This document shows positions 25,978 to 37,861 of a stretch of DNA of 64,000 nt, one piece after another. Positions within the stretch are counted from its first letter, which is position 1. Every line of letters starts with the position of its first letter. A model generated the notes under the pieces. It saw only the letters and a list, made by a program, of their open reading frames with translations, ran no database searches and was not told the DNA's origin. The position numbers and the translations under genes were made by a program. This DNA comes from Lingula anatina (lineage: Eukaryota; Brachiopoda; Lingulata; Lingulida; Lingulidae), in NCBI RefSeq assembly GCF_001039355.2, contig NW_019775409.1:27950-91949 (forward strand). The letters are read 5' to 3'.

Positions 25978-27459
25978 TTAGACGCCCTAGGAAATGATAG
26001 ATGTTCTGTGGGCAGGCCTGTCAAAGGAAATGTGAAAGCCAATAATTTGAGGGCGTTTAGAAATAGAAACATTGAATGATAGATAAATAATATCTTTTCT
26101 TAATGTGACATTTTCTCAAAGGGCACAGCCAATAAATACTACAGTTGAAAAAGTTCAAAAAGGTACACCAGTCATAGTATGCGTATGCCACACAGATAGG
26201 GACAAGGACAGTCTAATAATTTATAGCAGTATCAAAGCAGGCCAGTAGCCAAGGTTGTTGTTGGGGGGGGGGGGGGGAGNTTTCTTCATCTACTTATGAT
26301 CTTTTTATATCATCTGTCACATGTTCAATCTCCTAAAATCACCACCACATCCTGTTTTTCTCGATCATGAAATTAGATATTGGATATTGTCTCTTCTAAT
26401 CCCACAAGGTAGTTTGCCTTTTCATTTTTCATTTCTAGTATTTCTTATATATAAAAAAACGCAACTATTTGTCTGATGAGCCTTCTCACTGTAAATCTAG
26501 AATTTCCGAAGATTAGCTGCCCTTGATGGAATTTTAATCTGTCACTTTGATTAAAGCATTTACACTCTGGGCTGTATAATTGGAAATTGATAACATTTAA
26601 ATTGGTTTTTTCTTGCCCATTTTTTTAAACTTTAGATTAAAATGGATTTAATGTCATGTGCAGCCTGGAATGATGGTTCACTGTGAGAGCTGATTGCTTG
26701 AATTTTCTTCCCTTTTTTCTGATGAAATTACTAGACATAAATGAACTGCAGGGATGTTATTAAGTGGTATGCTCAGGATCAAGAAGTCTTGTGGGAGATA
26801 AAAAATTGCAGGTTGTTTAAAATTTTTCTTATACCCAGTCCATCAGCCGGGGATGTAAGCACCCAAGGGGGAGGGGGGAGGGTCAGTAGCCAAAAGAGAA
26901 GCTGTAAAGCCAACTTGAGAGCAAACCCATTAATGCTGTATACAGAAGATTTCTCCAATTTCCTGACAACACAGAAATCCAGCTGCTGCTCCTAATGTTG
27001 CTGAATAAAACATGAAGTCCTTGCAATGCCTCTGGAAATAGGTCTTTCATCTTCTTATTGGTATTACAGAACCCTTGTTATTGGTATTATAGAACACTTG
27101 TTTATTTTCCACCTGCTATTATTTCTGCTTCTGGTTTTATATACACTGTAGGCACACTTGCTTGTGGGCGATTTAATCTTGGAAGACGGTGATTATCACC
27201 AGTAAGACTGAACAAGATGGACATGTGAGATAATTACAGGCACTTGTCTTGTAAATGCTATTAAAACTTTGACCTTTATGTGACCTTGACAAGAATAAGC
27301 ATTGATGTATTTAGACAGATGGAAGATGACTTTTCTGTCACAGTGTCAGTAAAAAAGATGGTCAGGGAGTAGGCTATTTGTTAAGTGAAAGGTAGAAAGT
27401 GTCAGTTAATGAAGAATATTGAGAATATCAGAATGGCAAAGTTAGAATGTGTGATTAAG

Positions 27460-27684
27460 GGTGCTTTCCCAGAGATTTAGATCGATCTAAAGATTAAGAT
27501 TTAGATCGACCTAACTCCATAGGGGTTCACGCTAAATTGCAGTCGGCCGAGCGGGCACCATAGTTAATTACCCCTTTACAGCTTTTAGTAGGCGGGACAG
27601 ACACTTAAGCCAGCCAAGCTGACAGTAATCTAGTGAGACTCCCCACAGGGATAGATCGATCTAAAAATCTATGGAAATGGGGTG
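27460..27684. mobile_element. TAGATCGATCTA foldback MITE, copy 1 (present only in block C)
   Basis: 225 bp flanked by TAAG on both sides (27456-27459, 27685-27688). The paired block B has the empty site GTGATTAAGAAAGG near 25111-25126, which fixes the borders and the 4-bp duplication. The ends are imperfect inverted repeats carrying TTAGATCGATCT; the inner arms (TCACGCTAAATTGCAGTC against GACAGTAATCTAGTGAGACT) are also inverted. The core reads TTAATTACCCC, then AGCTTTTAGTAGGCGGGACA. No coding capacity. Confidence 0.85.
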
Positions 27685-27989
27685 TAAGAAAGGATAAGTG
27701 GATAGGTCAAACCTGTTATTTTCACACACTGTCTTTGATTGCGCAGAACATGGTTATAATTGGGTCGAAATAAAGAGAGTTTGGGAAAAATACTACAATT
27801 AGCTTCTATTTTAGGATAGACCTGGTGATACAATGTCAGCCTCAATTATTTTGCAAGGTGATATATATATCTGTTACTGGTGGTTCTGTTGATTTGCTAT
27901 TGGGGTGGTGTAGGAAGGTAAGCCATGTTTTTTGTGATTAATTCAGCTGTCTGTAAAGGTTTTTTTTTAAATAATGGTAACAGTAATTG

Positions 27990-28546
27990 GGGCTCTTTCC
28001 CACTGAAAGCATCAGTTTACCTAGATCAACCCAACTCTGCAGAGACTCTTGTTGAATGCAATCAGTTTAACAGACAAAGAGTAAAAAACAGCAAAGTTGA
28101 TGATTATACAAGTATGTTGGAAATGAGGAGGCGTGTTGGCCTTTTAAATCAGGCCTACCCAACTACCAGACTCGGCACCGAATGATCCTGAATTCACCGG
28201 TAAATCGGACCACACTACCCGTTTTCAAGGTGTGTATCAGTACGCATTACACAGTATCAGACGCGACACCGCTCTTGCCTAGTAGGCGATGTGATAGTGA
28301 CGATTCTCAGCGGGGTTGAAAGCTATTGCATCACCACTCAAAATTTGTTAAGGGTATGATACTGTGTAATGCGTGCTGACTCACACCTTGAAAACAGGTA
28401 GTGTGGTCTGATCTACCGGTGAATTCAGGATCATTCGGTGCCGAGTCTGGTAGTTGGGTAGGCCTGTAAATGGATTGCATCCAACGAAAGACCCTGCAAA
28501 GTTGGATTGAGCTTCAGAGACTGATAGTTTCAGTGTGAATGAACCC
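27990..28546. mobile_element. Long foldback element, copy in block C
   Basis: Allelic counterpart of the element at 25421-25977 with the same arms, centre and borders and only scattered differences. Its presence in both copies shows that it predates the split of the two haplotypes. Confidence 0.75.
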
Positions 28547-28808
28547 TTAGACGCCCTAGGAAATGATAGATGTTCTGTGGGCAGGCCTGTCAAAGGAAAT
28601 GTGAAAGCCAATAATTTGAGGGCGTTTAGAAATAGAAACATTGAATGATAGATAAATAATATCTTTTCTTAATGTGACATTTCCTCAAAGGGCACAGCCA
28701 ATAAATACTACAGTTGAAAAAGTTCAAAAAGGTACACTAGTCACAATACGCATATATGTCACACAGATAGGGACAAGGACAGTCTAATAATTCATAGCAG
28801 TACCAACG

Positions 28809-28885
28809 CAGGCCAGTAGACAAGGTTGGTGGGGGGGGGGGGNAGAAAAAGGAACATCCCCTTTGAAATGGCTGGCTATGGGCCA
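28809..28885. mobile_element. Remnant of a CAGGCCCGTAGCCAG element spanning a single-N join
   Basis: Left tip CAGGCCAGTAGACAAGG runs into a G homopolymer, then N at 28843; the right tip reads TGGCTGGCTATGGGCC. The middle is missing or collapsed at the N. Related to the fuller copy at 38863-39049. The same left tip is also cut off at 26238-26279. Confidence 0.6.
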
Positions 28886-31218
28886 GAAAGATAGTTTCAT
28901 TGTTTCTGTTTTATGAAGAGTTGGAGATAATTTGTCAGTCCATTTTTCTTCTTGTCAATGTGGGCGATGGTAAAAAAGTTCACTTGTGATAAAAAATGAT
29001 AGCATTGAATGGTTCATCCCTTGGCTTTTGTCAAACCTTTTACATTAACTCCCAACCTCATTGTTCAAATTGTCTCTTTGGATGATGTTGTGTTATGTTG
29101 AAAAACCACACACAGCTGGTTTCCTCTTGAGAGTTTGTTAGTTATTTCAATATTAGTCGAAAATGTTAGAAAATTGATCTTCCTGCAGAGATGATGCAAT
29201 GGTTAATATTCCACTATGACAAAATTTGTAGAAATTGCTGTGCTTGATATGGTTTGGTAATTTATCTCCATCTTAGGACAAGATCATTTTGATATAAAAC
29301 AAATATTTAACAAAATATGATATTTTAGGCATTAATGAAATATTTACTTCTAAAATTCCAAATTGATCATTGTTACAGTGAAAAAATTATTTGTAATAAG
29401 TTGACTAGTGATAACACCGTTTGTTTAGCTGGACCAGTTTAGCCAAGCCAACAATGATAAATTGCTTGTTGTTGCAGTCTACACTAGTCTATGAGCCAAA
29501 GGCCAAAAAATCCAATTTGGCTGCACCACCCATTAGGCAAAGTTTTTATGATTGATTCGTGTGGTTTAGAACCTGAATTTTTCATTTCTTCTTGTTTCCG
29601 ACTTGAAAAAGTGTATTTTTGTACAGGAAACCAAGATGGCTGCCAATATATTCATTTGTCGTATGTAAATACAAAAATTGATTTTAAAGTTACTTAACAA
29701 TTAAATATGCACAGGTTTATTTGATGCAAAATATATGGAAATATGATATCATATATGGAAATAAGCTATCATTACATGGAAATAGGATAAATACATTAGG
29801 AAAATGAGATTTTATATTGACTTCATTATACTTATTGAGTATGTGTATTGGTCAGGAGAAAATGTTTCTCTCTTAGTTGGCTGATTAACATCTGTGTGTG
29901 ATACGTAAAATGAGATCCTTTTTCAGAATTGAAATCAGTAACATTAGCTTCATCTGTAACTTCATACCCTGTTGAAAGGAAAATTTTACCAATATGTAGG
30001 CTCGAAGGGAATGTCAAATGAGATGGTGTAAAGCCTCACTGGGGTCTTTAGATTAGCATTGAATTAACAGGAGTTCAGTTTCTAAGTAATTGGGCCACTA
30101 GGGAATGTTTTGCTGTAATTTACTTCCTGTTAAAATCATCATTAATTTTTATCACGAATGTGCCGAATGGTGATGCCGTCATCATGGTAGAGCTGGAAAC
30201 AGAACAGTGGTTTATCTATAACGAAGGGTGCTATAATTCAATTGTAACATTTTCCTCGTCTTTTCTTAAAACTAGCTTCCTTGTTTGATCATTTTTGTAC
30301 CTTTGCACTTGGTAGGTTTTCTGAGTTTTCTAAGGTTGCACTTTCATTATTTCTTTTTAGCAAGTCCTTTTGAACACTTTGGAAATATGAAAGCAGTTGT
30401 CAATAATACCTGACTAAAGGCCTTAATGTATATTCTTGTCATGTTATCTGAAACCCATACGGTGGTTTTGAAGATACGTAGTTCTAGGCTGAAAGTTTGT
30501 TTTGTGAAAGTGTTACATGATGCTTATGGAGTATGTGAGGACTTCTGTCAGTATTGGCAGAGATTAAAGGATTAGAAACGGGTAATAAGAGAAGCTAAGC
30601 CGACCCATAATAGGGACAAGATTTTTCTGACTATGGGCAGATTTACGACTTTTTGGGAACCAAAAAAAGTCATTGGCCTAGGCGATCCCCTGGACCCTAT
30701 GTTATATTTTCAAGCTTTTTCACAAAATGGTAGACTAATCTCTGCCATAACCAGGGAGTGCTGGGAGAGAGGAAAAAACATCCATTTAGCTGGAAAAGGT
30801 CTGTTCTTTGTCAAACTTTGATAAGGATTCTGTGCCATTTTCCAAGTTGGATGACAAAAAAAAGGGATAAAGAGGCTCACAATTTGAGCAAATTGTCTCC
30901 CTTTTATTGCTGCTGTGCACCTGATTTTTACGCTAAAATTCATGATATTCCATTGCATTGATATGGTGGTAACATAAGATTGCAAAATGCTAATCTGCTG
31001 TGTGTGGTGCCATTGTCTTCTCTTTTGTTGCAGTCATGGTGTCTCTCCAGATCAGAAACATGGGTAAAGCTATTGATCACTTTTCCCAAACACGTTCTTC
31101 TTCACTGAAAGTTTTTTTTCAATTGGAAAATAGTTTGCAGTTTTCAGTATTGCCCTTTTTTAAGTGTAAATACCAGATATGTAGCACCTTTCAGGAAGAG
31201 GTACTAGATATGTTTAAG
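28886..31218. other. Intergenic stretch
   Basis: No gene or element recognised. The open frames at 29491-29697 and 30633-30821 have no domain, start context or splice signals that persuade me. Confidence 0.5.
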
Positions 31219-31468
31219 GGACCATTCTTAGACCCTATCGTACTAACTGTCTATTGATCTTCCAAGGGGATTCTCGCTAAATTGCATTCAACTGAAGTGG
31301 TTTAGATGTCTGTCACGCTTACTGAAGCTGCGAGGGGGGTAATTAATTATAGTTTAGCAGCTTCAGTAGGCCGCTTAAGCTGAAGCCGCTTAAGCTGAAA
31401 GCAATTTAGCGAGAAACCCCTCAGAGATGGTTCGATCCTGTTAGATGGCTGTAGGTATGGGCACCCTG
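31219..31468. mobile_element. TAGATCGATCTA foldback MITE, diverged copy 2
   Basis: 250 bp flanked by TTAAG (31214-31218 and 31469-31473). The tips are diverged but the inner arms are clear: TCTCGCTAAATTGC at about 31274 and its complement GCAATTTAGCGAGA at about 31400, around GGGGGTAATTAATTA. It has a duplicated GCCGCTTAAGCTGAA piece. Confidence 0.75.
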
Positions 31469-33133
31469 TTAAGTATCTGTAAAACCATTTCTACAGAACT
31501 TTAAAGGTTTCCTTCATAAATGTGAGCAGCCCTGAATAAGGGCTTCTCTTACATAAGTTTAATATCTTCGGTATGATGAGGGGTGTCTTGTAATCTAGAT
31601 CAAGAAACCCTATGTTGAATGTGTTAAGATATGTTATTGTTAAGATATGCTTTTAAGAACATAAAATCATCCAATATCAAAGTTGCTTCCAACTGCTGAC
31701 AATTATGAAAAAGATGCATTGAGTTAATATGTCATGTTCATACTGTAAAGACGCTGCTCTTTATTTAATTTTCATAAAGAATTTATTTTCTAGCTCATGA
31801 GGCATTGTCAGTGCATCGTTATTCTGCTGCTTGCTTTCATATTTATTTAAAATATTTTCATGTTGTCATTAATTCTTATTTATTGTTTGAAAGATTATTT
31901 GGTGACGTAAGTGATTATTCGTGTATTCAAATGGAAAAAGTAGGGCCACGACGAGGTTCTAAAGATTAAGTAGTGAGATTTGAAAAGAACAGCCAGCTCT
32001 CGTGAAACTGAGGCTCGGGCTAGAAAATGGCACAGCGTTTCAAAACAGTGAAGATTACTATTTTACTATTTACATTCTATTATTAGAAGGGTTAGATTAG
32101 CGAAGAGATGTAGAAAGCTAAGTTATGCAGCATCTTAGTACGGTTTACACTAATGATAAGTAAAATAGTTACGTCTTAGAATGTAAAAATGATTATACTT
32201 GCTGCTGCCGTTCTTAGTCAAAGGCTTTTGAGGAATCTCAGAACAAAACGTTATGATAGTATAATGACGAAAACACCCCTATTACTGTCTAACGTGATAT
32301 ATCATAATTTGGTAATGGGGCTTCATAATTATAATACAGTTTTTATACTAGGTGAAATGTACTTGAGGTTGGTATTTGTTATTGTCAGATGCCGCTTACA
32401 GAAGAGATATGTACATACATCGGTCACGTACAATATGTGTATTTATACGTAACAAAGCCATGAAAATTTTAACGTATATATGAATTATTTGTTTGCATTG
32501 GCGCAGAGTGCTTGTAATGTTGAAAAACTAGTTTTACGGAAATGCGTGTAAGTGTGCGCGCGATAATCAGATGTGTAACGCTGTACAATGTGCGTGTTTG
32601 TTCGCGTACGCCGTAAAATACATGCATAAACTGATTAATGCGTGCGTTCAAACGCAAACGTACTGTTGGATTACTGTGCGCCTATACCCTGGTGAAATAC
32701 TCCATTTTAATTCTTGCACCATGCGGTGGACATGGTTAAATGACCCATACTGTAAAGATCTTTAAACAAATGCAAGAGTTTAAAATATAATTAAATGTAT
32801 TAGTTAGATTTGATGTAAAATATCATTGTGAGCGTCATTTACTCATCCCGAGTTTCAAAGATTACTGGGAAATCTTTTGTTAATGTCGTGTTTTGTTGTT
32901 TACATTAACGGTAATCGTACAAACTCGGGGTGTCTTTACATGTCTTTACCTCTAGTGTGACACTAAGAAAGATGAGAAATCGAGTGTAGTCCAGGCGAGC
33001 TTTTGTCTTATGTATTTATCTTGCTGAGATCCAGCATATGTGTGCTGTATCTTGTACATTGAATAAAACAAGACTAACCAGAAACAGACTTGTTTGTTTT
33101 TCATGACGCGGTCTTTGTTTTTCTCCATTAGAG
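31469..33133. other. Intergenic stretch where CpG content rises
   Basis: No gene recognised. From about 31.9 kb rightward, CpG-containing words become frequent (for example near 32566-32663), unlike the DNA to the left. Confidence 0.5.
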
Positions 33134-33356
33134 ACCATCCTCCCTGATATTTAGATCGATCTTTCCCTCTGGGGAGTATCACTAGATTGCTGTCAGCTTA
33201 ACCGGCTTAAATGTCTGTCCCGCCTACTAAAAGCTGTAAGGGGGTAATTAACTTTTGTGCGCGCTCGGCTCCCAGAAGCTGACAGCAATTTAGCGTGAAC
33301 CCCCAGGGAGTTAGGTCGATCCAGATGGATCGATCTAAATCTGTGGGAACCCAGTC
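33134..33356. mobile_element. TAGATCGATCTA foldback MITE, copy 3
   Basis: About 223 bp bracketed by TTAGAG(AC) on both sides (from 33128 and from 33357). Contains TTTAGATCGATCT at the left and TGGATCGATCTAAAT at the right. The inner arms CACTAGATTGCTGTCAGCTT and AAGCTGACAGCAATTTAGCG surround CCCGCCTACTAAAAGCTG and GGGTAATTAACTT. Confidence 0.85.
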
Positions 33357-35697
33357 TTAGAGACGCTATGTATCGATATATGTGTGTCTTTGAAGACGCG
33401 CCATCCAGTTTCCTTTAACTCTGCTGTTATAACCAATAGGTTAATTTATCTAGCCACGTAATCTTTACCTGAAACGGTGCTTATCTTAATTGCTTTGTGT
33501 CTGCCCGCGGCAGTTGCATAATTTCTCCATCGCAAATCAAAGTCCCTTTTCGTGTTGTATAAAGCCACGACTTACCACGAAAATGTTACATTTTTATTGT
33601 GTTCCCTTTCCCTTAATGATGAACGATTTGTTATCATTTCCCACAAGTAAGGCATTAAGTTTCGCACAGATCACACAAAACTGCCGATTTTTTCACCAAC
33701 GCTGGGTATTCATTTGCAGTGCTATGTAAGCAAAAATCAATAGGGAAATCTACAAAAAAATATGCCTCCCCAAAACAAAGGAAAAGCGAAGAAAATCCGT
33801 TTAAATCGGACAAGACTTCAGCATTGATGAGAATATGATAAATCTCTGGAACAGATTTGTATGCTGATCAATTAGCGTGGGATTCCGTCTTGACACAGGT
33901 GAAAAGTGCACGCGTACAGAACGCAGTGGCTCTTCTGTGGTGGTTTAAAAAGTCCATTTGCACCAGAACCAGAACGCAATATTGTTGTAATAACACATTT
34001 AACCACTTTGCACTCCCGACAAGCGTTAGGATTTTCCGATTAAATAAGTATAAATCGGTCAATTTTTATTTATTTATTTATTTATTTATTTATTTGGTTT
34101 TTATGGACAGGCACCGTGTCTTGACATAAAAACATCAGATGCACCCGTAGTTGCCGTCGTCGTGCACGCTCTTCTTTAACACCATGAAAGGAAACCCCTG
34201 TTCTTATTATTCTCAAACGTATGGAAATAATTCTTTGGACTAAAAATCCAGTTCGCATTCGAAGCCCAATTTGCTGGATTTTTTTTAAAGTTAAGAATTC
34301 CTGTTTTTAATTTTTTTTTTTTTTTACACACTGGTTTTTCACCAGGTAAGTTATGAAGCAAATCTGTCAAGAAATAACTTGATTTGGGTGATTTATGGCT
34401 GAAAATGAACTTTTGACTTTGTCCCTTTACCACGAACCAGATCTATCTTATAATATCGACTTAATACACGAACTGATGGCTCTAGTCGCTTACTAAGAAT
34501 TAACCTATAAACATCAAACAGCCCATTAACTTAGAGATTGAGGACGTTCTCATTATGAACAACAATGGCGCACGTCTTAGGATGTCATCCCTTAATCTGA
34601 ATGGTTATTCAGTGGATTTCTTAACACAGAACCATCTTAAGGAACAAAGATTTGTTACAAATATAGAAGTTAACACCAACAAAGATTTCAGTGAGCGATT
34701 TGTCTGCAAGCAATCTTTATTTTCAGTTATTCTGCTTCATATAACAAACTCTTAAAGGTGAGTAATCCCAAATTTAAAAAGGGAACCACTGAAATAGTTT
34801 ACATCATACCAGTAAATAGATTCATCAGCTGCGTGACACAGTGGCTTAAAAAACAATGCGTTTGGAGTTATTAGTACCGAAATATTGGAGTGCAAAAAAT
34901 TCCATTTTTTCTTTTCTGTTGCGTTTGCATATCTGCTACCTCAAGTCTTAAATACGGTCTGAAAACAGCACCAAAACACTGGACAAGTTTTCTAAATAAA
35001 AACAAGGGTTTATTGCTGAAATGTAATACAATGGGAAAAGCTCGATGGAGTATCAATTCAAATACATATCAAATGGCTGAAGATAGAAAGATGACAACTG
35101 AGAAAATTAATATGGTGAACAATGACGACATTGTGTGTGTGAAGGCGTGAGAGAAGATTCACCCCCCGCTTAGAAATCTCGCTTTGGATACACAAAACAT
35201 TATGGCGAGCACCTGTTGCGTTTACATGTTATTTGTACTTTTGCTACTTTTACAAATAATCCGAAGTTTATATCTCTTACTGTAAAATCCTTACGTATTT
35301 CGTTTCAATGAGCAAAATATCTATGAAACTTCGTAATCTCTGCAGGTCACACCTTGTCTGGTTATTCGATCATTTTGAGAAGAACGGCACAGTCCCGGGA
35401 ATAACATCCATTATTAAAGACATCGCTTGTCAATTTCAAAATCTGGTCACGTTAACGTGTCCGCGTATGAAACCTCCCATCTGCTGTTTTTGCCTGTTGG
35501 TTACATAATTCCTAGAATTCCTAGAGATTCCTAGAACAAAGTGAAACATGTCTTGACGTAGGTTGTCGGAACCAATAGTTGCAACCTTCAACATGTAGTA
35601 TAAAATCGCATTCACAACGAGTTGAGCCAGGCTTTACAAATCCTGGGGACTAAATATGGCGGTCGTACATGAAAGAAAAACCGCCTAATCTTTTAAT
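33357..35697. other. Intergenic stretch with TTTA repeat
   Basis: No gene recognised. TTTA repeats at about 34064-34096 and T/A homopolymers near 34309-34324. Short open frames lack support. Confidence 0.45.
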
Positions 35698-35757
35698 AGT
35701 CTCTCCGCCTCTCACACGCCTCCCCACATGGGGAGGCGTGTGAGAGGCGGAAAGACT
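35698..35757. repeat. Near-perfect palindrome, 29-bp arms, 2-nt loop
   Basis: The left arm 35698-35726 (AGTCTCTCCGCCTCTCACAC onward) and the right arm 35729-35757 are reverse complements with a single mismatch, separated only by CA. No second copy was noticed in the window. It could extrude as a cruciform. The loop is too short for a normal microRNA precursor. Confidence 0.9.
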
Positions 35758-35962
35758 CGGTCTTTGTATTGGAAATCCAAGAACCAGTTCTCAGTACTCA
35801 GGCGGGTGCAAGTCTATATTGCTTAGTGTGGCATTAACGAGAGACGATGCTAAATGATGCGCAGAGTACGCATTAAGCTTTAATTTGGCAACCATGTAAT
35901 CCGTTCACGTTGAAATATTCGCAGCATCCAAGTGCGATTGTCACAACTGACGAGTAGAAAAA

Positions 35963-36348
35963 TGACGTCATCTATCAAGAGACAACAGTATTGTTTAAAA
36001 ATTCTGTTGACGCTGTGCACCGTGATTTCGTCGTCTAGATTCATTCCCCTAAAAGTAACCTTTTATGTTCAATAAAAGAGGTCGTATTCTAAATTTGACC
36101 TTCAGAGTTGTGACGTCATTAGCACCTCATGATGTATTTGAGCACACAAGACGTATCAATAAATGCCTTGTATTCATCGCACAGACAATCAGTGAACAAA
36201 TTACGTTACGTATAAAATATGACGTCATTACAGCATTAATATGTAGGCAGTCATGAAGATGTACATCTTGGCGGCAGAAAGCTCACACACTACTCTTATG
36301 TCAAGTCAGTTGGAATTCTGAGTGAATTTTTTAGGTATGGTGACGTCA
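35963..36348. promoter_or_regulatory. Cluster of four perfect CRE (TGACGTCA) sites
   Basis: TGACGTCA at 35963-35970, 36111-36118, 36220-36227 and 36341-36348, spaced 148, 109 and 121 bp. TGACGTCA is the full palindromic binding site of CREB/ATF-type bZIP factors. Two of the sites sit in a shared context (GTGACGTCATTAGCACCT and GTGACGTCATTAATTAGCACC), so part of the cluster may come from local duplication. It lies 1.5 kb beyond the 3' end of the TMEM47-like coding region. Enhancer function is inferred. Confidence 0.6.
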
Positions 36349-37861
36349 TTAATTAGCACCTTTTAGTAAGCCTGAGCATGTCGCGGGATAAGATATGTAG
36401 TATAAGATATAGGATGTCATATATGTATACTTACTGTATATACATACCAATCACCATATCAACAGACAATGATGATAAACATAAGAATGATAATAATATC
36501 ACACATCATAAGGAATTCTCAGAAAAAAAATGGAAAGGGGTTTCAAGAATATACATCTGTCGGTATTAGCAATTAAACATCTTTGAAAACTCCTCCTAGT
36601 ATCTACCACATTTCCAAATATAAATGACCAAAAATCTCCTGAATGACTTATCTGGGACAGTCTATAAGTACAACGAATGAAAGAGGAAACGAAATGTATG
36701 TATAAACACCTTCGTGATAAAATACAACACTAATACCAAGAGGGTCACAAAGAAAAAGGGACATAGGGGTCGCGTTTACATTGAAGATAGGCCGACCTTT
36801 TTTGGTACGACCCTTTTACATAGGTCGCCTAATTAACGGAAGCTCTTCACAGGTACGTAGTGAATGGCATCCCTAGATGTTCCCCAAAGCTTGAAACCAA
36901 GAGGTGGGCATTTCGCGAACGCATATGGGGACTACAGTTGCTGCCTATGGCGATCACACCCATAGCTTACTCAGAGATGAGTCGATCTATCGTCAGTGGA
37001 AACAAGACTTCTGTTGAAAACAAATACCTTCTAAGATATCACACTTTCATCGCTTGAACATGCAGGAAAGTGAAGTTATGCACCTATGATATAAAAAATA
37101 TGCTCCCATTCTTATTCCAAGCAGTTTCGTGTATGAACGAAATGACCAAAACTATTTAGCTTTGCCAAAAGGCTAAATCGAGAAAAAAATTCACTTAATA
37201 ATAATTGTGTCTTGGCGATCATTTTTGATAATTCAACCATTTCCTTAATCCTTCCTTGGTGTTTTGCATTGTAACCAAACTCGGAGCAAAGAAAGATTAA
37301 CACGAGGATTATTTCTTCGGATTTTTTGTCATCTCAATCATCAATTTGCAGGACGACAATCAAACTGAAGCTGCAGGGCACTTGACACCCGAGGTGAGCG
37401 TCTGAAGAAATTGCAACGCCTTCCTTCAAGGGATATGTATTTTTTTCGATATGTCATTTCCGATCGACAACGATAAATGTACTTCTCTTTTGAGATTCTT
37501 AAAACTAATTACGCTGACGCCACATAAGTTTCAGGGGGTAGCACACATTAATGAGTTTGCCGTAAGATCAATTGGCAGCATTCGTGAGGGTTCGATGATG
37601 ACTATGTTGAGGCAAGGGCTGCGGCGTCCTCTGAAGCAGTGTATGAAAGTCGGTGTGTCTTGAATTATATACACAATTTATCCGACGACAAAAATACCAA
37701 ATCACACAATCTTTTTGAGTTCATACCGAGGCAAAAAAATTGGCTGAAGCCGTTCAGCTTGATATTCTAAAAGTCAGATTCCTGCCCTCCTTTCACGTTT
37801 TCAGTTCGATGTGTGACGCACCGTAAAATGAGATAATACGACATCCAAACCATAGATAGCC
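36349..37861. other. Intergenic / 3' flank of the TMEM47-like gene
   Basis: Downstream of the stop codon on the minus strand. No clear AATAAA (TTTATT on the plus strand) was found just beyond the stop, so the 3' UTR end is not placed. No other gene seen. Confidence 0.4.

Larger units (their letters stand above)
23780..28842. repeat. Block present as a short start and two full diverged copies, joined by single Ns
   Basis: Copy A 23780-23952 (start only), N at 23953; copy B about 23954-26279, N at 26280; copy C 26281-28842, N at 28843. All begin at CATC(T/C)ACTTATGATC. B and C run collinear and nearly identical for over 2 kb. They end at the same G run, and differ by scattered changes, small indels and a 225-bp MITE present only in C. 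Unique sequence flanks the set. Best read as two haplotypes plus an overlapping contig end, not a real triplication. Confidence 0.85.

Noticed and set aside
25812-26072. 86-residue open frame repeated at 28381-28641
   Set aside because: It lies on the arm of a foldback element that is present in both haplotype copies; repetition is not evidence of a gene here.
35698-35757. microRNA precursor at the palindrome
   Set aside because: A 2-nt loop and uninterrupted pairing do not fit a microRNA hairpin.
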